A stretch of DNA of 64,000 nt from Oscillospiraceae bacterium (lineage in GTDB: Bacteria; Bacillota; Clostridia; Oscillospirales; Oscillospiraceae): positions 281,160 through 345,159 of the forward strand of contig SVKO01000001.1 in the NCBI GenBank assembly GCA_015068455.1, given 5' to 3'. Below the pieces are notes generated by a model. It ran no database searches. It saw only the letters and a program-made list of their open reading frames with translations, and was not told the origin of the DNA. A program made the translations under genes and the position numbers. Shown in pieces: positions 24,973 through 34,752 of the stretch (the first letter of the stretch is position 1; every line of letters begins with the position of its first letter).

Positions 24973-26241
24973 ATGAAAAAGAAACAGCATAAAACCGGAT
25001 GCGCCGTTGCGCTGGCAGCCATTTTGCTGCTCGCGGCGGCAGGCGCCGTATTCTCCCATTTCGGCGGCTTCGGCGCCGGAAAAAGCGCCGACCGGGAGGC
25101 TTTCAAAAAATACGCGAAAGCGGTCGCCGACCTGAGCGTGCCGGAGGAGACCAAAATCGTCGCCCTCGGCGAGGCGACCCACGGAAACCGCGAGTTCCAG
25201 GCGCTGAAGCTGGAGGTATTCCAAGTCCTGGTGGAGCGCTACGGCGTCCGCGCCCTGGCCCTGGAGGGCGATTTCGGCGGCTGTGAAGCCGTCAACCGCT
25301 ACATCCACGGCGGCGGGGGCACCGCCCGGGACGCCGTGGCAGCCATCGGCTTCGCCATCTACCGGACACAGGAGATGGAGGATCTGGTCTCCTGGATGCG
25401 CACATATAACGAGACCGCCCCGGAGGGCCAGGATCTGCGCTTCTACGGCTTCGACATGCAGCGGTATGAATACAATTACAGCTATCTGCTGGAGGCTGCC
25501 CGGGATCTCGGCCTGGACACGGCGGCGCTGGAACGGCTCTGGGCAGGGGAGGATTATGCGCCGGACGCGACGACCGAACAAATGGCGGCGGTCTACGGCG
25601 ACATCCGGCAGAAGCTGGTGAACGCAGGGGAGGACGCGGCCTTCGCCGTCCATTTTGCGGACATCCTGCTGCAGAACATCGAGCTGGGGAAGCGTTGGTC
25701 CGACGCCTCCGCCGAAGCCGCCTGTCTCCGCGATCAATACATGGCGGAGAACGTCCTGTGGATCCTCGCCCGGGAGCAGGCGCGGGGCAACCGCCGGATT
25801 TTCATCACCGGGCACAACGGCCACCTGGAGCAGAAGGGCTCCTATGACGCCGAACACAAGGTCACCGGCAACCTCCTGGCCGATGCGCTCGGCGCGGACG
25901 CCTATTTCGCCATCGGCACCGACTTCTGCAAAACCAGGGTGAACCTTCCGAAGAAAAACGGCGGCCGCTTCGTCCGCACCTTCTATTCCCACGATCCGCT
26001 GGCAAATGCGGCAAATGCCGCAGGCGAGGAGCGCTGCTGGCTGGATTTCTCCGCGATCCCGGCGGATTCCCCGCTGAAGGCCCAGGTGACGGACTACTGC
26101 TGGATGGGAAGCCTCGGCGAAAGCTATACCCCGCTGATGTCGCTGCTGCCCATGAGCTACCGCGTCTGGCGCAGCCCGTCGGAGCTGTATGACGGGATGA
26201 TCCTTGTGCCCCGGGCAACGCCCACGGAAATCCGGGACTGA
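24973..26241 (+). CDS. Erythromycin-esterase-family protein with N-terminal membrane anchor or signal
   Basis: 422 residues. The N-terminus (KKKQHKTGCAVALAAILLLAAAGAVFSHF) is a signal peptide or membrane anchor. The rest matches the erythromycin esterase/EreA-like superfamily: VALGEATHGNREF near 58-70 with the catalytic Glu/His pair, ALEGDFGGC, YGFDMQ, and ITGHNGHLEQ. Canonical Ere enzymes are cytoplasmic; an exported form suggests another substrate, for example a cell-wall or extracellular ester. RBS AAAGAAGG precedes ATG 24973. It follows a peptide-responsive ABC module, from which a weak terminator separates it. Confidence 0.85.
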   Translation: MKKKQHKTGCAVALAAILLLAAAGAVFSHFGGFGAGKSADREAFKKYAKAVADLSVPEETKIVALGEATHGNREFQALKLEVFQVLVERYGVRALALEGDFGGCEAVNRYIHGGGGTARDAVAAIGFAIYRTQEMEDLVSWMRTYNETAPEGQDLRFYGFDMQRYEYNYSYLLEAARDLGLDTAALERLWAGEDYAPDATTEQMAAVYGDIRQKLVNAGEDAAFAVHFADILLQNIELGKRWSDASAEAACLRDQYMAENVLWILAREQARGNRRIFITGHNGHLEQKGSYDAEHKVTGNLLADALGADAYFAIGTDFCKTRVNLPKKNGGRFVRTFYSHDPLANAANAAGEERCWLDFSAIPADSPLKAQVTDYCWMGSLGESYTPLMSLLPMSYRVWRSPSELYDGMILVPRATPTEIRD

Positions 26242-26286
26242 TCCCGCCGTCCGGGCGTCAGGCTGCCCGGCGGTCCACGCAAACAA

Positions 26287-26336
26287 AACCGAACCGATCC
26301 GGATCCCTCTCTGTCCGGGCCGGTTCGGTCTTTTTT
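26287..26336 (+). terminator. Terminator after the esterase-like gene
   Basis: ACCGAACCGATCCGGA pairs with TCCGGGCCGGTTCGGT, followed by CTTTTTT. Confidence 0.9.
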
Positions 26337-26363
26337 ATCCGCCGGAACGGAAGGGAAACCCGG

Positions 26364-26392
26364 TTGTCTTCGTGCGCGGAGTATAGTATAAT
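26364..26392 (+). promoter_or_regulatory. Promoter of the DUF3795/hydrolase/oxidoreductase/acetyltransferase operon
   Basis: TTGTCT (26364-26369), 17-bp spacer, TATAAT (26387-26392). The first start codon is about 100 nt downstream. Confidence 0.8.
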
Positions 26393-26493
26393 CGTAAAAA
26401 AGGGGCGGATTCCCCATGAATCGGCGGCGATCGGGCGCGGCGCTGCCGCCCGGATGACACGCGGCATATCTTCAAGCATCGGAGGTCGGAGTT

Positions 26494-26832
26494 ATGAACC
26501 GTTATATCGCATACTGCGGGCTGAACTGCGAGGTCTGCGAGGCATACAAAGCAACCGTTGACAATGACGACGCGCTGCGCGCCCGGGTCGCGGCCCGCTG
26601 GTCGGCGCTGAACGGCGTGCAGATCACGCCGGAGATGATCAACTGCGTCGGCTGCCGCATGGACGGGGCAAAGACGCCCTTCTGCGAATCCCTCTGCCCC
26701 ATCCGGCAGTGCGCCCTTCAAAGGGGCGTGCAGACCTGCGGCAGCTGCGGCGAGGTGCGCGCCTGCAAAACGGCGGAGATGATCCTCGGGAACAACGGCG
26801 ACGCCCGCCGGAATCTGGGGCTGGACGAATGA
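26494..26832 (+). CDS. DUF3795-type cysteine-rich small protein
   Basis: 112 residues with ten Cys in the pattern typical of DUF3795: YCGLNCEVCEAY, INCVGCRMDG, CESLCPIRQCAL, CGSCGEVRACK. The spacing suggests metal or iron-sulfur binding; the family has no established activity. RBS GGAGGTCGGAGTT precedes ATG 26494. The stop overlaps the start of the next gene. Confidence 0.85.
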   Translation: MNRYIAYCGLNCEVCEAYKATVDNDDALRARVAARWSALNGVQITPEMINCVGCRMDGAKTPFCESLCPIRQCALQRGVQTCGSCGEVRACKTAEMILGNNGDARRNLGLDE

Positions 26833-27428
26833 ACGCCGTTTTGTACGTCCACGGCAAGGGCGGCAGCGCCGCGGAGGCGGCGCACTACCGGCCGCTGTTC
26901 CCCGGTGCCGCGGTCATCGGCCTGGACTATCAGACGTTCACCCCCTGGCAGACCGGCCCGGAAATCCGCGCGGCGGCGGAGGCCCTGAAGGCCGGGTATG
27001 ATTCCGTCACCCTGATCGCAAACAGCATCGGGGCATATTTCAGCATGCACGCCGGCCTGAACGGCCTGCTTGAGAAGGCCTTCTTCATCTCTCCCATCGT
27101 CGATATGGAACGGCTGATCGCCGACATGATGGCCTGGGCCGGCGTGACGGAGGCGGAACTGGCGGAAAGGGGAGAGGTCCCGACGGATTTCGGCGAGACC
27201 CTGTCCTGGGACTACCTGCGCTATGTCCGCGGCCACCGCATTGACTGGACCGTGCCGACGCACATCCTGTACGGCAGCCGGGACAATCTGACGCCCATGG
27301 CCGCCGTCCGCGCCTTTGCCGAAAAGCACGGCGCTTCCCTCACCGTCATGGACGGGGGAGAGCACTGGTTCCACACCGCGGAGCAAATGGATTTTTTAGA
27401 CGGCTGGATCCGCGCCTGTGAGAAATGA
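26829..27428 (+). CDS. Alpha/beta-hydrolase-like protein
   Basis: 199 residues, a compact alpha/beta hydrolase: YVHGKGG near the oxyanion region, LIANSIGAYFSM with the nucleophile Ser in a xNSIGxx elbow, ILYGSRDNLTP with the acid Asp, and GGEHWFHTAEQ with the terminal His. The substrate is unknown. Starts in an ATGA overlap with the DUF3795 gene. Confidence 0.85.
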   Translation: MNAVLYVHGKGGSAAEAAHYRPLFPGAAVIGLDYQTFTPWQTGPEIRAAAEALKAGYDSVTLIANSIGAYFSMHAGLNGLLEKAFFISPIVDMERLIADMMAWAGVTEAELAERGEVPTDFGETLSWDYLRYVRGHRIDWTVPTHILYGSRDNLTPMAAVRAFAEKHGASLTVMDGGEHWFHTAEQMDFLDGWIRACEK

Positions 27429-27449
27429 CCGAGCCGTCGGGAGGAAACG

Positions 27450-28151
27450 ATGAACATTCTTGTTTTGAACGGCAGTCCCAAGCGGGACGCCAGCGACACC
27501 ATGCATATCACCCGCGCCTTCCTGGCGGGGATGGCCGACGCCGCGGCCCAGCAGGTGCGGACCGTCCACGTCATTGATTCCCATATCGAATACTGCACCG
27601 GCTGCTTTGCCTGCATGCACAACGGCGGGACCTGCATCCATGACGACGACATGGGCGCGCTGCTGGCGCAGGTCCTGGACAGCGACCTGCTGATCCTCAG
27701 CTTCCCCCTGTACTGCTACGGCATGCCCGCGCCCCTCAAGGCCTTCCTCGACCGCACACTGCCCCTGTCGTCCATGGCGATGCGGAAGGCGGGCGACCGG
27801 TACGAGCATGTGGAGCAGGCGGATTTTTCCCGCCTGCGCTATCTGATGATCTGCGGCTGCGGCTTCCCCAACAGCAGGCAGAATTTTGAGCCAGCCGCGG
27901 CGCAGTTCCGGCTGTGCTTCCCGGGAAACCATACGATCATCACCGTCCCGGAAAGCCCCATGTTCAATGCGCCGGAGGCCTCCGCCGTCACCGCGCCCCG
28001 GCTGGCCCTGGTGCGCCGGGCAGGGAAGCAGTACGCCGAAACGGGCGGCGTCGATCCGGCGCTGCTCGCCGAGATCTGCTCGCCCATGATCCCGGAGGAG
28101 ACCTACGCCGCCATCGTCAACGCCGGGGCCGGAGAAAGTCAGAGGAGATAA
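27450..28151 (+). CDS. NAD(P)H-dependent FMN reductase/flavodoxin-fold oxidoreductase
   Basis: 233 residues. VLNGSPKRDASDT (FMN phosphate-binding loop) lies at the N-terminus, followed by YCTGCFACMHNGGTCIHDDDM with a Cys-rich loop, and LSFPLYCYGMPAPLKAFLDR contacting the flavin. Iron-sulfur flavoproteins of this group have CxxCxxC; here the Cys pattern is CTGCFAC plus a later Cys, so a cluster is possible but unproven. RBS GGAGG is present. Third gene of the operon. Confidence 0.87.
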   Translation: MNILVLNGSPKRDASDTMHITRAFLAGMADAAAQQVRTVHVIDSHIEYCTGCFACMHNGGTCIHDDDMGALLAQVLDSDLLILSFPLYCYGMPAPLKAFLDRTLPLSSMAMRKAGDRYEHVEQADFSRLRYLMICGCGFPNSRQNFEPAAAQFRLCFPGNHTIITVPESPMFNAPEASAVTAPRLALVRRAGKQYAETGGVDPALLAEICSPMIPEETYAAIVNAGAGESQRR

Positions 28152-28154
28152 GCC

Positions 28155-28784
28155 ATGCCGATCACTTTTCGAAACGAACAGCCGCGCGATCACCGCGCCG
28201 TGGAAACCCTCGTCCGGGAGGCCTTCTGGAACGTCTACCGCCCGGGCTGCACGGAGCACTATGTGCTGCACTGCATGCGCGACGACCCCGCCTTTGTCAA
28301 GGCGCTGGACACCGTCATGGAGCTTGACGGCCGGCTGATCGGGCAAAACGTATTCATGCGCGCGCAGATCCTGGCCGACGACGGCAGGCGAATCCCCATC
28401 ATGGCCATGGGCCCCATCTGCATTGATCCGGCGCTCCAGCGGCGGGGTTTGGGGAAAAAACTGCTGGATCACTGCCTGGAGCGGGCTGCGGCGCTGGGCT
28501 GCGGCGCCCTCTGCTTCGAGGGGAACATCGACTTCTACGGAAAAAGCGGCTTTACCTACGCCAGCGCCTTCGGCATCCGCTACCACGGTCTGCCGGAGGG
28601 TGCGGACGCCTCCTTTTTCCTGTGCAGGGAGCTGATCCCCGGCTATCTGGACGGGATTTCAGGCGAATATGCGCCGCCGGAGGGCTATTTCGCCGCCGAG
28701 AAGGATCCGGCGGGATTCGCGGCCTTCGAGGCGCAGTTCCCCCCGAAGGAAAAGCTGATCCTGCCGGGCCAGCTGGGACTGTGA
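28155..28784 (+). CDS. GNAT-family N-acetyltransferase
   Basis: 209 residues. The acetyl-CoA-binding motif A reads GPICIDPALQRRGLGKKLL (Q/RxxGxG/A: QRRGLGKK), followed by GALCFEGNIDFYGKSGF. This resembles the YhbS-type predicted acetyltransferases, and the acceptor is unknown. It starts 3 bp after the oxidoreductase gene and ends the operon. Confidence 0.88.
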   Translation: MPITFRNEQPRDHRAVETLVREAFWNVYRPGCTEHYVLHCMRDDPAFVKALDTVMELDGRLIGQNVFMRAQILADDGRRIPIMAMGPICIDPALQRRGLGKKLLDHCLERAAALGCGALCFEGNIDFYGKSGFTYASAFGIRYHGLPEGADASFFLCRELIPGYLDGISGEYAPPEGYFAAEKDPAGFAAFEAQFPPKEKLILPGQLGL

Positions 28785-28853
28785 CTCCCGGGCCGGCATG
28801 ATCGAGGAAACTGTATATTTATTATCTTTTTTCAGTTATGCACAAATTCATGG

Positions 28854-28882
28854 TGGAAATCCGGTGAAATCTGTGCTATACT
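28854..28882 (+). promoter_or_regulatory. Candidate promoter of the TauE/SafE gene
   Basis: TGGAAA (28854-28859), 17-bp spacer, TATACT (28877-28882). The -35 box is weak. Confidence 0.45.
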
Positions 28883-28915
28883 GACAACAGCCATCTGCTG
28901 ACAGGGAGGAAATCC

Positions 28916-29674
28916 ATGACCCCGACGCTTACGACCTTTGCCATCGTCTGCCCCCTGGTGCTGCTGGCGGGCTTTGTGGACGCCATCGGCGGCGGCGGAG
29001 GTCTCATCTCTCTGCCCGCCTATCTGATCGCCGGGCTTCCGCCCCACCAGGCCATCGCCACCAACAAGCTCTCATCCACCTGCGGCACCGGCGTGACCGC
29101 CGTCCGCTTCGCCCGCCAGGGCCTCATCCCCTGGCGCATGGCCATCCCCTGCGTCGCCGCGGCCCTGCTCGGGGCGTTCTGCGGCGCCAGACTGTCGCTG
29201 CTGGTGGATTCCGCCGTGCTGTCCAAGGTGCTCTATGTGGTGCTTCCCGTCACCGCCGTGCTGGTGCTGCGGAAAAACACCCTGCGCGAAGAAGCTCCGC
29301 CGCCGGAGAACGTGAAAAAAACCACCGCCGTCGCCGCGGCCATCTCCCTGGCCGTGGGCGTGTACGACGGCTTCTACGGCCCCGGCACCGGGACCTTCCT
29401 GATCATTCTGTTTTCCCTGCTGGCCAAGCTGGACGTGCGCGCCTCCAACGGCCTGTGCAAGGCGGTCAACCTGACCACCAATGTGACGAGCCTGCTGGTC
29501 TTCCTGCGCGGCGGGCAGGTGCTCATCGCCCTGGGCCTGGCGGCAGCGGTCTGCAACATGCTCGGCAACTGGCTCGGCGCCGGCATGGCCATCAAATCCG
29601 GCGTAAAGATCACCCGGCCCATCATCATTTTCGTGCTGCTTCTTCTGCTGCTCCGCGTGGCGGGCGTATACTGA
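28916..29674 (+). CDS. TauE/SafE-family (DUF81) anion exporter
   Basis: 252 residues, about eight membrane segments. The two-repeat TauE/SafE pattern is clear: FVDAIGGGGGLISLPAYLIAG near the N-terminus and VGVYDGFYGPGTGTFLIILF in the second half. The family exports sulfite, sulfoacetate or related organic anions; the substrate here is unknown. RBS GGGAGGAAATCC precedes ATG 28916. Confidence 0.92.
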   Translation: MTPTLTTFAIVCPLVLLAGFVDAIGGGGGLISLPAYLIAGLPPHQAIATNKLSSTCGTGVTAVRFARQGLIPWRMAIPCVAAALLGAFCGARLSLLVDSAVLSKVLYVVLPVTAVLVLRKNTLREEAPPPENVKKTTAVAAAISLAVGVYDGFYGPGTGTFLIILFSLLAKLDVRASNGLCKAVNLTTNVTSLLVFLRGGQVLIALGLAAAVCNMLGNWLGAGMAIKSGVKITRPIIIFVLLLLLLRVAGVY

Positions 29675-29738
29675 TTTTCAGACTCCTTCGGGGACGTCGA
29701 AAATAGATCATTGAAAGGAAAAAGAAAGGACGAAGAAC

Positions 29739-30977
29739 ATGAAAGAAAAGAAAAAGCTGTCATTGGCCACGCAAATCTTCATTGCGCTGGTGCTTGGCAT
29801 CATCGCGGGCATGTGCCTGACGAAGAACGCTGACATCGCCACCTCCTACATCAAGCCCTTCGGTACGATCTTCCTGAACCTCATCAAGTGGGTCGTGACC
29901 CCGCTGGTGTTCTTCTCGATCATGGCGGGCGTCATCTCCATGCGCGACATCCGCAAGGTCGGCTCCATCGGCGTGAAGACCATCATCTACTACCTGATCA
30001 CCACCGCCTGCGCCATCACCATCGGCCTGATCCTGGCCAACGTCTTCAAGGGGATCTTCCCGGTGCTGCAGACCACGGACCTGACCTTTGAGGCCTCCGA
30101 GCCCGTCAAGTTCATGGACACCCTGGTGGGCATCTTCCCGTCGAACTTCCTCAAGCCCTTCGTCGAGGCCAACATGCTGCAGATCATCGTGGCGAGCATC
30201 ATCATCGGCTTCGCCCTGCTGCTCATCAAGGAAAAGAACGACGCCCTGGATTTCAAGCTGGTGGATACCCTCAACGACACCTTCCTCAAGGTCATGGAGC
30301 TGATCGTGAAGCTCTCGCCCATCGGCGTGTTCTGCCTGATCTGCCCGGTGGTGGCCGAGAACGGCCCCGCCGTCCTGGGCTCCCTGGCGAAGGTCCTGCT
30401 GGTGGCCTACATCGGCTACATCCTTCACGCGATCATCGTCTATTCCATCTCCGTGCGCACCATGGGCGGCATGAGCCCGCTGAAGTTCTTCAAGGGCATG
30501 CTTCCCGCCATCATGTTCGCCTTCTCGTCGGCCTCCTCCGTGGGCACCCTGCCCATCAACATGGAGTGCTCCGAGAAGCTGGGCGCGGATAAGGACATCT
30601 CCTCCTTCGTCCTGCCCCTGGGCGCCACCATCAACATGGACGGCACCGCGATTTATCAGGGCGTGTGCGCCATCTTCATCGCCTCCTGCTTCGGCATCAG
30701 CCTGACCTTCGGCCAGATGCTCACCATCGTCCTCACCGCCACCCTGGCCTCCATCGGCACCGCGGGCGTGCCCGGCGCGGGCATGGTCATGCTGGCCATG
30801 GTGCTGCAGTCGGTCAATCTGCCCGTGGAGGGCATCGCCCTGGTGGCCGGCGTGGACCGCATCTTCGACATGGGCCGTACCACGGTCAACATCGTCGGCG
30901 ACGCCTCCTGCTCCATCATCGTCACCAACCTCGAAAAGCGCAAGGCCGCCAAGGCTGCCGCTGCCGCTGCGAAGTAA
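29739..30977 (+). CDS. Dicarboxylate/amino acid:cation symporter (DAACS family)
   Basis: 412 residues with eight predicted membrane helices and two re-entrant loops. Serine-rich HP1 motif FSSASSVGTLPINME, NMDGTAIYQG in TM7 and the HP2 region GTAGVPGAGMVML identify a glutamate/aspartate or C4-dicarboxylate symporter. The C-terminal Ala/Lys tail is low complexity. RBS is AAGGAAAAAGAAAGGA. 64 bp from the exporter gene, so it may be co-transcribed. Confidence 0.95.
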   Translation: MKEKKKLSLATQIFIALVLGIIAGMCLTKNADIATSYIKPFGTIFLNLIKWVVTPLVFFSIMAGVISMRDIRKVGSIGVKTIIYYLITTACAITIGLILANVFKGIFPVLQTTDLTFEASEPVKFMDTLVGIFPSNFLKPFVEANMLQIIVASIIIGFALLLIKEKNDALDFKLVDTLNDTFLKVMELIVKLSPIGVFCLICPVVAENGPAVLGSLAKVLLVAYIGYILHAIIVYSISVRTMGGMSPLKFFKGMLPAIMFAFSSASSVGTLPINMECSEKLGADKDISSFVLPLGATINMDGTAIYQGVCAIFIASCFGISLTFGQMLTIVLTATLASIGTAGVPGAGMVMLAMVLQSVNLPVEGIALVAGVDRIFDMGRTTVNIVGDASCSIIVTNLEKRKAAKAAAAAAK

Positions 30978-30993
30978 CCGCAAAAACAGACTC

Positions 30994-31026
30994 AAAAACC
31001 CCGCCGCAATGCGGCGGGGTTTTTTG
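30994..31026 (+). terminator. Terminator after the symporter gene
   Basis: AACCCCGCCGC pairs with GCGGCGGGGTT, followed by a run of T residues. Confidence 0.93.
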
Positions 31027-31029
31027 CCC

Positions 31030-31495
31030 GTTTTCGCCCGGATCATCACAGGCCCCTGCGGGGCCCCGCAATGACGGGCGGTACGGCGCAAGCGGGCGGA
31101 TGTGGGACACCGGGCCTGCGGGTGCGGTGCATGCACACAGAGGTACGACGCGCAGCGGCCGAAATCTATCCGGTTTCTTTCAGGGCCAGGGGGATTCGCA
31201 AGGGGCGGAGCTCCTTGCGCCGTTTCAAATAGGGGGTCCGGGGGGGAAGAAATCGGAATCTTCCCCCCGGCCGTTTCTTTCCCCCATTTCTTGACGGGAC
31301 AAGAAATGGGGCCGCCGGAGGCAGCGCCTGTCTTTCCGAGCAGACAGGCACACCGGCGCGGGAATCCGTATCCCTGTTGGATCAGGCAAGGCGCGGATTG
31401 CCGCGGCCACTCCGGGGCCCCGCAATGACGGGCTCGCGGCACCGCCGGGCGGCCGGGGCTGACCGGGCTGCGGAAATACTAAAAACCGGGGAAAC
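31030..31495. repeat. Gene-free region of intergenic repeats and strong palindromes
   Basis: No plausible gene. A 20-base block GGGGCCCCGCAATGACGGGC occurs twice in direct orientation (31060-31079 and 31414-31433). Between them are a CCGGGGGGGAAGA/TCTTCCCCCCGG hairpin (31238-31270) and a perfect 12-bp arm palindrome CCCCATTTCTTG/CAAGAAATGGGG (31282-31311), then a GCCTGTCT/AGACAGGC stem near 31327-31350. The layout suggests a palindromic repeat element bounded by short direct repeats. Confidence 0.65.
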
Positions 31496-31500
31496 CACGC

Positions 31501-31528
31501 AAAAAAGCAGCCTTTCGGCTGCTTTTTT
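31501..31528. terminator. Terminator of mscL (bidirectional)
   Basis: AAAAAAGCAGCC pairs with GGCTGCTTTTTT around a TTTC loop; symmetric A and T runs allow function in both directions. Confidence 0.9.
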
Positions 31529-31534
31529 GTATCC

Positions 31535-31999
31535 TTATTCCTTCTTGAGCAGGTCGCGGATCTCGGTGAGGAGCTTTTCTTCGGCGCTGGGCTCGGGTGC
31601 TTCTTCTTCCTCGTCGTCGTCATCCTCGTCCTCGTCCTTCTTGGCGGCGGCACGAAGCTTGTTCATGCCCTTGATCATCGCAAAGATCACGATGGCAAGG
31701 ATCAGGAAGGTGATGATCGCAGAAATGAAGTTGCCGAAGTTCAGGTAATTCGTCACGGCTTCGCCGGTCTCCGGGTCGATCTTGTCGCCGAACAGGGAGG
31801 GCAGGGCGATCCGCCAGCTGGAGAAGTCCACGCTGCCGGTGAAGATGGAAATGATGGGCATGATGATGTTGTCGGTGAACGAGGATACGAGATCCTTGAA
31901 AACGCCGCCGATCAGGACGCCCACGGCCATGTCAAACAGATTGCCCTGCAGGGCAAACTCTTTGAACTCTTGAATCAAACTCTTCTTCTCTTTTGCCAT
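31535..31999 (-). CDS. mscL: Large-conductance mechanosensitive channel
   Basis: 154 residues. N-terminal amphipathic helix and TM1 IQEFKEFALQGNLFDMAVGVLIGGVFKDLVSSF, periplasmic loop, TM2 FISAIITFLILAIVIFAMIKGMNKL, and a cytoplasmic helical bundle. The linker to the bundle contains a long acidic stretch (DEDEDDDDEEEE) that is longer than in the E. coli protein. Releases solutes on hypo-osmotic shock. Starts 12 bp after serS stops, hence the last gene of the par-serS operon. Confidence 0.97.
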   Translation of the reverse strand: MAKEKKSLIQEFKEFALQGNLFDMAVGVLIGGVFKDLVSSFTDNIIMPIISIFTGSVDFSSWRIALPSLFGDKIDPETGEAVTNYLNFGNFISAIITFLILAIVIFAMIKGMNKLRAAAKKDEDEDDDDEEEEAPEPSAEEKLLTEIRDLLKKE

Positions 32000-32011
32000 A
32001 CGTTTCTCTCC

Positions 32012-33298
<1,287 letters not shown>

Positions 33299-33318
33299 TT
33301 GATTCACCTCATTATCCG

Positions 33319-33882
33319 TTACGGTTTGTTCTGTTCGTCAGTCTCGGTTTGCTCGGCCTCTTCATCCGGCGACGTCAGGGCGTCGAGCTGCTTCTGCGCG
33401 GCCTCGGACAGGCTGCCCCGCATGCCCTCCAGCGCTTCAATGGCCTTGGCTCGCTCCGCCTCGTCCTCGGTGGACGCTGCCTTAAGCAGCAGATCATAGG
33501 CCTTCTGGGCGTCGGCAAGGCCGGCGCTCCGGCCCGCTTCCTCGCCTTCGGCGCGGCCTTCCTCCCGGGCCTTCTCGCGGTCGGCCTCGGCAGACTTCTG
33601 CTGGGCCTGCTTTTCCTCGTTCAGCGCGTCGATCTCATCCTGGAGCCGCTGATTCTCCTCCGTCAGCTCCCGGTTGGTATCCTGCAGGCGCTCGGCGTTC
33701 TGCAGGGCGCTGGCGGACGTGGCGTTGAGCTGGGTGATGGTGGATTGGGAATTGAATACCTGAATGAGGTAGGACAGCAGCACCAGCAAAAAGGCCACCG
33801 CAAACAGGATCGTCATATACCGCAGCAGGGCCGTGCGCTTCTGTTCGCTCATCGCGCTGCGCGGTTCTTTTTCTTCGTTCAT
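33319..33882 (-). CDS. Single-pass membrane protein with extracytoplasmic coiled coil
   Basis: 187 residues. After about 22 charged cytoplasmic residues, one membrane helix (YMTILFAVAFLLVLLSYLIQVF) is followed by a long Glu/Gln/Ala/Arg-rich coiled coil (ALQNAERLQDTNRELTEENQ onward) and an acidic tail. No catalytic motif. It overlaps parB by four bases (ATGA), which fixes the start at 33882. It is in the par operon, so a link to chromosome organisation or septation at the membrane is possible but unproven. Confidence 0.82.
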   Translation of the reverse strand: MNEEKEPRSAMSEQKRTALLRYMTILFAVAFLLVLLSYLIQVFNSQSTITQLNATSASALQNAERLQDTNRELTEENQRLQDEIDALNEEKQAQQKSAEADREKAREEGRAEGEEAGRSAGLADAQKAYDLLLKAASTEDEAERAKAIEALEGMRGSLSEAAQKQLDALTSPDEEAEQTETDEQNKP

Positions 33883-34751
33883 TTTTTGCCTCCCAGGGTT
33901 TCCAGTGCGTCCAGCAGAAGCTGCAGGTCGTCCAGACCGTAGTATTCCAGCTCCACGCGGCCCTTGCGCTTTCCGGCGACGATTTTCGCGCGGCGGCCAA
34001 GGGTCCGGCTCAGATCCCGGGCGCACTCCTCATAATAATCCACTGCGGGCAAGCTCGCAGGTTCCGGCGTTTCTTCCGGGGCTTTTTCTTTCAAGAGCTT
34101 TTTGCACAGCGCCTCCGTCTGCCGGACGCTCAGGCGCAGGGCCAGCACCTTCTGCGCGCAGGACAGCTGCGCCCTGGCGCCGGGCAGGGCCACGATGGCC
34201 CGGGCATGACCGGCGGAGAGCTCGCCGCGCTCCACCATGGCCAGCACCTCGGGGCACAGGGTAAGCAGCCGCAGGCTGTTGGCCACGGCGGGCCGGGATT
34301 TGCCCACCCGTTCGCTGATTTCGGCCTGACTCAGGCCGTGCGTCTCCTGCAAAACCTGATATCCCTGGGCCTCTTCGATGGGGTTCAGATCCTCGCGCTG
34401 CAGATTTTCAATGAGCGCCAGCTCCATGGCCTTGCGGTCGTCGGCCTCGATCACCAGCACCGGCACCTCCGACAGACCCGCCAGGCGGGCGGCCCGCCAG
34501 CGGCGCTCGCCGGCAATGATCTGATAGTATTCTCCGGGCATCTCCCGCACGCTCAGGGGCTGAATGATGCCGTGGACGGCGATGGAATCCGCCAGCGCCT
34601 GCAGCGCCTCGCCGTCAAACTGCGAGCGAGGCTGATTCGGATTCGGCTCCACCCGCTGGATGGGCACCTGCCGGATGCCGCCGGACGACGGCGCGGGAGG
34701 GGCGAAATCTCCCAGCAGGGCGCCGAGTCCCTTTCCAAGACCTTTTGCCAT
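33879..34751 (-). CDS. parB: Chromosome-partitioning protein ParB/Spo0J
   Basis: 290 residues. N-terminal ParA-stimulating start MAKGLGKGLGALLGD, a VPIQRVEPNPNQPRSQF box, CTP-binding GERRWRAARLAG, DNA-binding helix-turn-helix around LSQAEISERVGKSRPAVANSLRLL and a C-terminal dimerisation domain. It loads at parS and spreads as a CTP-dependent clamp. RBS GGAGGCGCTGAT precedes ATG 34751, one base after the parA stop. Two parS sites lie upstream of the operon. Confidence 0.96.
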   Translation of the reverse strand: MAKGLGKGLGALLGDFAPPAPSSGGIRQVPIQRVEPNPNQPRSQFDGEALQALADSIAVHGIIQPLSVREMPGEYYQIIAGERRWRAARLAGLSEVPVLVIEADDRKAMELALIENLQREDLNPIEEAQGYQVLQETHGLSQAEISERVGKSRPAVANSLRLLTLCPEVLAMVERGELSAGHARAIVALPGARAQLSCAQKVLALRLSVRQTEALCKKLLKEKAPEETPEPASLPAVDYYEECARDLSRTLGRRAKIVAGKRKGRVELEYYGLDDLQLLLDALETLGGKK

Positions 34752-34752
34752 A

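Noticed and set aside
24973..26241. Macrolide-resistance esterase
   Set aside because: The family match is clear, but the protein has an export signal and no mobile context, so inactivation of erythromycin cannot be inferred.
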